Shown in pieces: positions 30,343 through 36,459 of a stretch of 36,459 bases of DNA. The DNA is taken from the NCBI GenBank assembly GCA_905479805.1, contig CAJQNY010000070.1, forward strand, positions 1 to 36,459, in the 5' to 3' direction. Every line of letters begins with the position of its first letter. Positions within the stretch are counted from its first letter, which is position 1. A program made the position numbers and the translations under genes. The stretch comes from an uncultured Arenicella sp. Lineage in GTDB: Bacteria; Pseudomonadota; Gammaproteobacteria; Arenicellales; Arenicellaceae. Under the pieces are notes generated by a model. The model ran no database searches. It was given only the letters and a program-made list of their open reading frames with translations, and had not been told where the DNA came from.

Positions 30343-31431
30343 TTACTGGGCCCGAACCTGTTGCCCATCCAACACACTGTGGACACCTGCGGTGATAATC
30401 AGATCACCAACTTCTAATCCGGTTATCACTTGAAAATTATTCCCAATCAAACGACCTATCTCCACAGGTCGTTTGCGAACGAAGGCTGACTCGCCATCAT
30501 CAGATTCTTCTAGTATAAAAACAAACTGGCTCTGCGAATCTTCACCGATAGCAGTGGCGGGCACCAATAATTCGGATACTTGATTACTGCCACCGTCAAA
30601 ATCAAAATCAACCGTCGCTGCCATACCTGATCTAATGGCTTCGGAAGCTTCAGTCAGACGAACTCTAATAGGATACGTCGCGGTTTGTCTGTCAACCGAA
30701 GGCGAGATTTCTGAGACTTCTCCCGTAAATTCACGTTCTGGTATCGCCGCGAATTTCACTGCGACTTTAGTATTTTTCTTAACCTTGTTAATCACACTTT
30801 CTGGCAAACCCAAAGCAATCTCCATATCTGAGCCTGCGTTCAAAATGGCAACGGTTTCGCCCGCAGTAACATTCTCATCTACCTCCTTATTTACCACGGC
30901 AATTACACCTGTCTCCGGGGCATAAATTTTACCGTAGCGAATTTGTTCTTGTTGAATCTCTACACTCCGTTGCGCAGACCGATAACTTCCTCTTGCAGAG
31001 CGAAATGAATTTTTAGCGTTTTCGTAATCACTCAGCGACGACCCACCTTTTTCGAACAAATTCTGGACACGCTTGTAATTCGATTCCTTAGTGTCCAAAT
31101 CAGACTTCGAACTGTTTCTTGAAGCAACGGCCTGCTCATAAGATAAACGAGCTGAAACGTTATCTAACTCGGCAAGCAGATCTCCTTTTGTGACCTTTTG
31201 GCCAAGCGTAATATTGAAGAGAGTGATAATACCGGTGCTTCGAAAGCTTAAATTCACCACGCGATCTGTTTGCGCGGCCCCGTTAAACGATCTTTGTGCA
31301 TTACCAGAACCTAGCCCCACAGCCATCGTGCGTACGCTACGTAAAGTGACTTCTTCTATTTCCTCTTGGGCACATGAACTAACCCCCAACAAGGTTATGA
31401 GCATTAACGCAAAATTCTTCATATTAACCAT
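30343..31431 (-). CDS. RND efflux periplasmic adaptor (membrane fusion) lipoprotein
   Basis: A 362-residue adaptor. 'ALMLITLLGVSSC' ends in a lipobox with C20, so the mature protein is probably anchored to the inner membrane by lipid, as AcrA is. The lipoyl half-motifs ('LSFRSTGIITLFNITLGQKVTKGDLLAELDN' and 'GKIYAPETGVIAVVNKEVDENVTAGETVAILN') flank an alpha-hairpin (about 90-150, rich in Ser/Lys/Gln); beta-barrel and membrane-proximal domains follow. It bridges the RND permease and the TolC-like channel. The ATG shares one base with the stop of the TolC-fusion gene (TAATG), a classical coupling signal; a second ATG three codons later (MKNF) is also possible. Confidence 0.92.
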   Translation of the reverse strand: MVNMKNFALMLITLLGVSSCAQEEIEEVTLRSVRTMAVGLGSGNAQRSFNGAAQTDRVVNLSFRSTGIITLFNITLGQKVTKGDLLAELDNVSARLSYEQAVASRNSSKSDLDTKESNYKRVQNLFEKGGSSLSDYENAKNSFRSARGSYRSAQRSVEIQQEQIRYGKIYAPETGVIAVVNKEVDENVTAGETVAILNAGSDMEIALGLPESVINKVKKNTKVAVKFAAIPEREFTGEVSEISPSVDRQTATYPIRVRLTEASEAIRSGMAATVDFDFDGGSNQVSELLVPATAIGEDSQSQFVFILEESDDGESAFVRKRPVEIGRLIGNNFQVITGLEVGDLIITAGVHSVLDGQQVRAQ

Positions 31432-33833
31432 TATTTAGCCCCCGCTTTGCGGTTTCCGTGTTGTATTCGATAGGCTTCATAACCCTCGATAAACTCACGG
31501 TTGTGTAAGGAAAAATTATCTAAGAATATGAAGTTACCGACCGCTCTCTCTAAACTCACTGCACTTTCCAAAAAGTTATATAAGGCATTAGAGCTCCCCA
31601 ATTGCGCTTGCAAATAATTATTCTGTGAATCGATTAACTCGGTAATCGTAACGGCGCCGTTTGCGTAGGACGCCTCGATCAACTGCAAACCCTGCAACGC
31701 TGCTTTTTCAGCGACGGCTGAAAGCTCGATATTAGCGATGCGCCCCGAAAGATCGAGCATTGAATCTCTTACTCTGGTTTCTATCTGCTGCGCTTGATTC
31801 GCCATTTGAATCTCCAACTGTTCAAGTTGCTTCCTAGCAACCCTCAGTTTCACGTTATCAGAGTTACGATTAAACAAAGGCACAGAGAACATCAAGCCTA
31901 GGTTGTAATCATCATCAAGCGCCAAATTAGGGTCAGGCACGCCAACCCCGCTTCGATCAAACACATTATTGTATTGTGCCGACGCGCTGACCGTGGGGAT
32001 ATAACGGCGCCATCCGTATTGTTTAATATCTCTTTCGCTAGCAGCTTGATTGTGACTTAACGCAGCCAACTCAGGGGAGGACTCAAACGCTATATCAATC
32101 AAATAGTTTTCGAGGATAATTGACTCAGAGGGGTCATCCATAATCGCGCTCAGTCGACGATAGCTAAATTCTTCCGGTTCAAACGGACCATTCTCTAGCT
32201 CAACCTCTTCGACCGCCACACGAGTGTCGATCGGGTTATTGAGTATTCGATTTAATGCATGCTGTCCTTGTTGAAACGAATTTAATGCATCAATCAATGA
32301 CTGGGTGTTTGTCGCCATTTCACTTTGAAAACGAAAAATATCAGCCTTGCTTGATTGACCAGCATCAAAGTTGAGCTTTGCAACATTGAGGTTACGCTTG
32401 GTGATCTCAAGGTTTTCAGATTGTGATTGCAATGCATTCTTCAAACGCAATAAATTAAAGCATGCTTGTGTTGTCGTCAGTACCGTATCCAATACATCGG
32501 TATTGTAATTTTCTTTCTCCGCTAGCAACAAACTTCGTTGTATACCAATAGCCGCACTAGCATCTTCAGAATATAAAGTTTGCGACACGCCGATGGATCC
32601 AGAAACCGTTTCCTCTGGGTTCTGTCCACCGGATAAGCGAGCCAAATCAGGGTCTACATAACGACCGCTTGCGCTCAATGATAAATCAGGTAGGTAGTTG
32701 GTCCTAGCAGAAGCCACATTTTCAGCAGCCAAATCGACATCTAGAGCACTAGAACTAAGAGAAAGGTTGTTTTTTAGCGCTATTTCTACCGCGTCTAATA
32801 CTGTCAATGTTTGGTCGACTACAAAGTCATCGAAACTCCCAACCACATCGGTGGTTGCGATTTGGCTAAACCGTAACGCCACACCAATTTTCTCTGCGGT
32901 GTTGTAGTTGAGTGTAATTACTTCGCCTAAGTCGATATATACGGGACGCTGTGAAAGGTTCTCACCATTGACAACCGCATCAACACTCAATGCTATTCGA
33001 CGAAACAAGCGCTCAAAACTAGAATCCGATTGGTTAGTTGCCAACCAACCATCTCTCACATCAGATGTGGCAGTATTGGTAAAGGATGGGAGCTTCTTTC
33101 GAATAAAAATATCTGCCAACTCTTTAACTTCGGCTCTCAGAATCCCGAAGCCTTCTGCCATGTAAACTGAATCCACGTTCTCCAACTCTTGTTCCAACTG
33201 CTGCGGAGATTCATACGTCAACAGTTCATACTCTGCACCGATTTCGGCAAATACGGAATCGAGAACGTCTCTGGTCTCCACAGTATCCCAAGGCCCATAT
33301 GCACCTATCACTCCGACTCTTTCAAACGGGAATATGGTTCTGAAATCGAGCATGTCTTTTCGGTAAGAGTTCGATAGCAATATATACGTGAAGTTCCGAA
33401 TTCCTGACACTCTCTTCGCTGCATCAATATCAACAACATCCGTATTCACAGCACCAAATAAAATCGTCGGTTTTGGAAAGGACTTTTGATTGACGATTAC
33501 TTCGTTATTAATCGGACCAAACGCGAGGATTATATCAACACTGCTTTTCTGTAATTCTTGGTACTGCTGTCGTGCTAACTTGATATCGAAATTATTCGCG
33601 AGAATACCCTGTTTCGAAAAGACAATATTGGCATCACTGCCCACAACAGCGACTATCTCAGAACGCAATTGGTCGAATATAGGAATAAACTCATCGTTTT
33701 TATAGTCAACCAACACACCAATTTCGTAAGTCCGTTGCGCTAAAGCATTGCCCGTCGATATTGCCATCACAATAAGGCACGCGATGGCATTCCTTAATAG
33801 TAAGGTAACAATGACTCTCATGATGGAATTCAT
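31431..33833 (-). CDS. Fusion of a periplasmic substrate-binding-like domain to a TolC-type outer-membrane channel
   Basis: An 800-residue exported protein, nearly twice the 420-490 of ordinary TolC proteins. A signal peptide (ending GNALA|Q near 32) is followed by residues about 34-335 with the pattern of an ABC-transporter substrate-binding protein of the ABC_sub_bind/type 1 fold: 'RTYEIGVLVDY', 'VDIILAFGPINNEVIV', 'PTILFGAVNTDVV', 'ERVGVIGAYGPWDTVETRDVLDSVFAEIGAEYELLTY', 'LPSFTNTATSDVRDGWLATNQSDSSFERLFRRIALSVDAVVNGE', 'ITLNYNTAEKIGVAL'. Residues about 350-790 are a full two-repeat OEP/TolC domain ('VLDAVEIALKNNLSLSSSALDVDLA' and 'YLIDIAFESSPELAALSHNQAASERDIK', with the paired coiled-coil hairpins and 'SYANGAVTITELIDSQNNYLQAQL'). 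The frame is open throughout, with no sign of an assembly join. First gene of the efflux operon. A binding domain on the periplasmic side could gate or load the channel. Confidence 0.88.
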   Translation of the reverse strand: MNSIMRVIVTLLLRNAIACLIVMAISTGNALAQRTYEIGVLVDYKNDEFIPIFDQLRSEIVAVVGSDANIVFSKQGILANNFDIKLARQQYQELQKSSVDIILAFGPINNEVIVNQKSFPKPTILFGAVNTDVVDIDAAKRVSGIRNFTYILLSNSYRKDMLDFRTIFPFERVGVIGAYGPWDTVETRDVLDSVFAEIGAEYELLTYESPQQLEQELENVDSVYMAEGFGILRAEVKELADIFIRKKLPSFTNTATSDVRDGWLATNQSDSSFERLFRRIALSVDAVVNGENLSQRPVYIDLGEVITLNYNTAEKIGVALRFSQIATTDVVGSFDDFVVDQTLTVLDAVEIALKNNLSLSSSALDVDLAAENVASARTNYLPDLSLSASGRYVDPDLARLSGGQNPEETVSGSIGVSQTLYSEDASAAIGIQRSLLLAEKENYNTDVLDTVLTTTQACFNLLRLKNALQSQSENLEITKRNLNVAKLNFDAGQSSKADIFRFQSEMATNTQSLIDALNSFQQGQHALNRILNNPIDTRVAVEEVELENGPFEPEEFSYRRLSAIMDDPSESIILENYLIDIAFESSPELAALSHNQAASERDIKQYGWRRYIPTVSASAQYNNVFDRSGVGVPDPNLALDDDYNLGLMFSVPLFNRNSDNVKLRVARKQLEQLEIQMANQAQQIETRVRDSMLDLSGRIANIELSAVAEKAALQGLQLIEASYANGAVTITELIDSQNNYLQAQLGSSNALYNFLESAVSLERAVGNFIFLDNFSLHNREFIEGYEAYRIQHGNRKAGAK

Positions 33834-33881
33834 ACTAAGTACCCGTGCGCAGTTGGGGTCTGGCTGGTTTCACAATCGATT

Positions 33882-33887
33882 ATTATA
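33882..33887 (-). promoter_or_regulatory. Candidate -10 element for the efflux operon
   Basis: On the minus strand a perfect TATAAT lies about 50 bases before the TolC-fusion start codon, inside the 117-base gap after the esterase gene. I cannot see a convincing -35 at 16-18 bases, so the call is tentative. Confidence 0.35.
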
Positions 33888-33950
33888 CACCGTTCAATGC
33901 ACCATATTGTTATCGACGATACCATCTCAGATACGCGTTGAGCGATAACT

Positions 33951-35864
33951 TTAACCGTTACGGTAGATGCCTGCCGGGTAGTCGTCACACCCTAGTTCAC
34001 TGTATTCAGTCGGATCCCAATAATCACTGGCCTGGTAACCATGTAAAAAGAGCGCGGCATAGGCTTCGCAGCGTTCCGATTGTGATCCAAAATCCGGGTC
34101 GGCCGTAAGCTGCGCTTTTATATCCACCACACGGTTGCGTATTTCCGCCATCCTTATCCCATGATCTTCTGGACTATCAAATACTAATAGATTATCGCCC
34201 TCGGGTTGCCATTGTTGCCACACAGGCAGCTTCCCGCTACGCCCCCTTCCTGGCGTGCCGTTGTAAGCAAACTCTGCCCAATACTCCATCATTGCCATTG
34301 ATAGTGAATTTCGGCCAGGAGCATTCGCTTTATTTAGTAACGGGCCCAAAGGTGCGCCACCGATGAAGTCGCCAAACACGAAACTTATTTCCAAGCCATG
34401 TGCCGCTCCTATTAAACTTGGCATATCAGCCAACCAATTATTTGGCGAGTCATCCCAATCAAAACGATAGGCAAAAACTTTAGACGCTCCATGCTTAGTA
34501 ATTAGCGCAGCAGGTTCATCAACGGCGCCTGCCTTCCAATTTTGTGACACATAGTCAGAGATTCGCTGATACTTGCTCTCATCTATGATCCGAGGAAAGA
34601 CGCCCAACAGATTATCGACAAGTTCATCATCACCCATCATAAACAACTTATTCTCATCACGATTCGCGCCAACGATGAGTGGTACCGCATTGTAGGTTCC
34701 AGCTTGACTAAGGCTCTGCAGCACCGATGCTTTAGGTATTACGTGCCCGTCACGAACAATTCTAGCGACTCTAATCTCATCCGCTTCTCCGAGATTGTTT
34801 GATGCCAGACTCATGAGGGAATCCGCTGATTCAGCGCGCATAAGCTCTAACAATTCAGCGGCGTTAGATGATTCAATTCTTGATTTTATTTCGACTGCGG
34901 TTTCATTCGGAAATCGATGGCTGAACACTAGGTTCAGCAGAGCGTTGGAGCTGTTCTTCAATCCGGAAATTGGTTTTCCGGCTGCGTCTTCAGGCAAGTC
35001 TTCTGCAAGAGACAACAACGTCGTATCAGCGCTGCCGCTTTGTGATATCGCCTTATGAAACAGGCCTGCGGCAAGCGGTGAAGCCAACATAGAGAATACA
35101 TTTTTACCTCCAGCTGACTCGCCAAAGATAGTGACATTGGAGGGGTCGCCACCAAATTGTTCGATATTGTTTTGCACCCATTTGAGCCCAGCAATAATAT
35201 CTAATGTTCCAAAGTTACCTGAAGCATCTTCTAAATTGTTTGCTTGCTCGCGTATTGAAGAGTGACTCAACCAACCCATCAAACCTAAACGATAATTTAG
35301 CAACACCACAACCACATCTTGTGCCCCAGCTAAATGATGTGCTTGATAACTGTTAGCGGTGCCTGAGTCGTTCCCGCCCCCGTGAATCCAGACCATCACG
35401 GGCCGTTTCTTTTCGGGCACATCTTTAGACACGATCTCTTTCGGGGCCCAAAGATTCAAATACAAACAATCTTCAGAGCCAACAATATCGCCCTGCTCAC
35501 CTTCAACGCCAGCCAATCGCCCCCAATATTGCACGCACGGATTACCGTGTTCGGTCGCTTGGTAAACGTCATTCCACCTGTCTACAGTTTGTGGTGCTCG
35601 CCACCGCAATTCTCCCACTGGCGCCTTCGCAAAAGGGACCCCAAGCCACGCTTGGGTGTCATAGGCATCACTGAATCCAACGATAGAACCACTATCAATT
35701 GTTCGCAAAGAGTCTTCATCGACTATTCTTGCCCCTTCATAATACAAGCCTCCAGTACTTGGCTCAGAAAGTGATGGTGACTCATTCACCTTAAAATACC
35801 CGAAAGCCATTAATGACGTTAGCAATACAAGGCCTATTACCACAAAGATTATTTTTTTGATCAT
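33951..35864 (-). CDS. Type B carboxylesterase (alpha/beta hydrolase, COesterase family)
   Basis: A 637-residue serine hydrolase. The N-terminus (MIKKIIFVVIGLVLLTSLMAFGYF) is a membrane anchor or uncleaved signal, so the enzyme acts outside the cytoplasm. 'FAKAPVGELRWRAPQ' and 'SEDCLYLNLWAP' are type B carboxylesterase signatures; HGGG (161-164) forms the oxyanion hole, and S250 (GESAGG), E404 (NRDENKLF) and H489 (AAHGLEI) are the catalytic triad. A cysteine pair near 110 and 133 can make the conserved first disulfide. It would hydrolyse carboxylic esters, perhaps lipids or xenobiotic esters. It begins 9 bases after the acyl-CoA dehydrogenase stop, so the pair are cotranscribed and released acids might be oxidised by the dehydrogenase (inference). 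Confidence 0.9.
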   Translation of the reverse strand: MIKKIIFVVIGLVLLTSLMAFGYFKVNESPSLSEPSTGGLYYEGARIVDEDSLRTIDSGSIVGFSDAYDTQAWLGVPFAKAPVGELRWRAPQTVDRWNDVYQATEHGNPCVQYWGRLAGVEGEQGDIVGSEDCLYLNLWAPKEIVSKDVPEKKRPVMVWIHGGGNDSGTANSYQAHHLAGAQDVVVVLLNYRLGLMGWLSHSSIREQANNLEDASGNFGTLDIIAGLKWVQNNIEQFGGDPSNVTIFGESAGGKNVFSMLASPLAAGLFHKAISQSGSADTTLLSLAEDLPEDAAGKPISGLKNSSNALLNLVFSHRFPNETAVEIKSRIESSNAAELLELMRAESADSLMSLASNNLGEADEIRVARIVRDGHVIPKASVLQSLSQAGTYNAVPLIVGANRDENKLFMMGDDELVDNLLGVFPRIIDESKYQRISDYVSQNWKAGAVDEPAALITKHGASKVFAYRFDWDDSPNNWLADMPSLIGAAHGLEISFVFGDFIGGAPLGPLLNKANAPGRNSLSMAMMEYWAEFAYNGTPGRGRSGKLPVWQQWQPEGDNLLVFDSPEDHGIRMAEIRNRVVDIKAQLTADPDFGSQSERCEAYAALFLHGYQASDYWDPTEYSELGCDDYPAGIYRNG

Positions 35865-35873
35865 AGCTATCTT

Positions 35874-36459
35874 CTATAACTGGAATTGGCGCGCGGCGAG
35901 GTCGCGCATGATTTCTTCGGAGCCGCCACCGATAGAGTTGACTCTAACTTCCCGATAAATTCTCTCAACCTTACTGCCCCGCAAATAGGACGCTCCGCCT
36001 AAAATTTGGCTTGCTTCACGAGCGCAAAACTCCATCGTCTCACTCGCCTGAACTTTCAACAAAGCAAGGTCAGCCACATCGGGACGGCCGGCCATCACTT
36101 CACGTGTAGTATGTTGCGCATAAGCCTGGGTAGCGTTAATTCGTTGTTTCATTTGCGCGATTTTATGTCTAATGACTTGATGCTTTGATAGCGGTTTACC
36201 AAAGGTTTGGCGCTGCTTTGCCCATTCAACAGCTTCGACCAAACAACAACGGGCCGCACCTTCCATGCTGTAAACCATGCCCAAACGTTCACTGTTAAAA
36301 TTATTCATTATGACAAGGAACCCCTGCCCTTCAACACCAATTAAGTGACTTTTGGGGACTCGAACATCATCAAAGTAAATTGTCGCGGTATCGGAACACC
36401 ACCAACCCTGCTTTTTGTCTAAAGGCGTGCGTGATACTCCAGGCGTATCCATAGGAATC
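35874..36459 (-). CDS. Acyl-CoA dehydrogenase, C-terminal part (5' end outside window)
   Basis: The frame is open to the window edge; about 194 C-terminal residues of a normally 380-400-residue enzyme are visible. 'DTATIYFDDVRVPKSHLIGVEGQGFLVIMNNFNSERLGMVYSMEGAARCCLVEAVEWAKQRQTFGKPLSKHQVIRHKIAQM' belongs to the middle beta and C-terminal helical domains of FAD-dependent acyl-CoA dehydrogenases; 'QILGGASYLRGSKVERIYREVRVNSIGGGSEEIMRDLAARQ' is the closing signature. The position of the catalytic Glu of short/medium-chain enzymes (YEGT) is Gly here (IGGGSEE), as in family branches whose base sits elsewhere. It introduces the alpha-beta double bond into an acyl-CoA in beta-oxidation or branched-chain/terpenoid catabolism. 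It is directly upstream of the esterase gene. Confidence 0.9.
   Translation of the reverse strand, partial: IPMDTPGVSRTPLDKKQGWWCSDTATIYFDDVRVPKSHLIGVEGQGFLVIMNNFNSERLGMVYSMEGAARCCLVEAVEWAKQRQTFGKPLSKHQVIRHKIAQMKQRINATQAYAQHTTREVMAGRPDVADLALLKVQASETMEFCAREASQILGGASYLRGSKVERIYREVRVNSIGGGSEEIMRDLAARQFQL

Noticed and set aside
1-36459. CRISPR arrays, tRNA/rRNA genes, prophage or transposon
   Set aside because: Read for regular spaced repeats, tRNA-like arms and transposase or integrase motifs; none seen.

Overview
The window looks like a chromosomal segment of a Gram-negative, probably marine, gammaproteobacterium. Support comes from the outer-membrane porin, the TolC/RND/adaptor efflux set, a DUF2058 (YaiL-like) protein, several signal peptides and one lipobox, and the hydrocarbon- and betaine-type oxygenases. 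Base composition by eye is mid-40s percent GC and fairly uniform. I see no rRNA, tRNA, CRISPR array, IS element or phage gene, and I cannot name the genus. Coding density is high; the only gene-free stretch over 300 bp is 10666-11279.

Layout. (1) 1-4551: the tail of a secreted CARDB-type protein, a DUF2058 protein, a CPA1 Na+/H+ antiporter, then on the minus strand a carboxymuconolactone-decarboxylase-family protein, a secreted DUF7282-like protein and a TetR/BetI-like repressor. (2) 4596-10665: a plus-strand catabolic cluster starting at a promoter (TTGACA-17-TAAATT) with a TetR-type palindrome on its start point. It encodes a gamma-butyrobetaine-hydroxylase-like dioxygenase, a trimethylamine-dehydrogenase-family flavoprotein, a Rieske oxygenase of the betaine-demethylase type and a CYP153-like P450. 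The first three suggest oxidation or demethylation of a quaternary or N-methylated amine; key residues differ from the canonical enzymes, so the substrate is probably not trimethylamine or gamma-butyrobetaine itself. (3) 11280-16498: a minus-strand porin / FMN-binding protein / PepSY membrane protein operon that looks like a flavinylated extracytoplasmic electron-transfer (perhaps ferric reductase) module, sharing a control region with a divergent MMPL-type RND transporter; that region holds a perfect 10+10 bp inverted repeat overlapping a Fur-box-like sequence.

(4) 16538-19645: a seven-helix membrane protein ending in a Fis-type HTH, a plant-type arginase/agmatinase homologue, and a class V aminotransferase-fold protein without the desulfurase cysteine. 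(5) 19711-23128: two small membrane proteins (DUF4345, DUF1145-like), an AlmA-like flavin monooxygenase and a divergent AraC regulator with 22-bp direct repeats before its start. With the CYP153 this points to use of alkanes or related aliphatic or terpenoid compounds. (6) 23139-25902: an MscS channel, then a class D beta-lactamase and a metallo-beta-lactamase-fold hydrolase transcribed back to back.

(7) 25907-33833: the most unusual locus, a four-gene minus-strand operon. It runs from an 800-residue fusion of a periplasmic substrate-binding-like domain to a TolC channel, through a lipoprotein adaptor and an RND permease, to a DUF1704/QEGLA putative zinc peptidase related to eukaryotic MATCAP tubulin carboxypeptidases. 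Two of the three junctions overlap, suggesting the parts work together as a solute-sensing efflux system with a dedicated peptidase. (8) 33951-36459: a type B carboxylesterase preceded by an acyl-CoA dehydrogenase that runs off the window.
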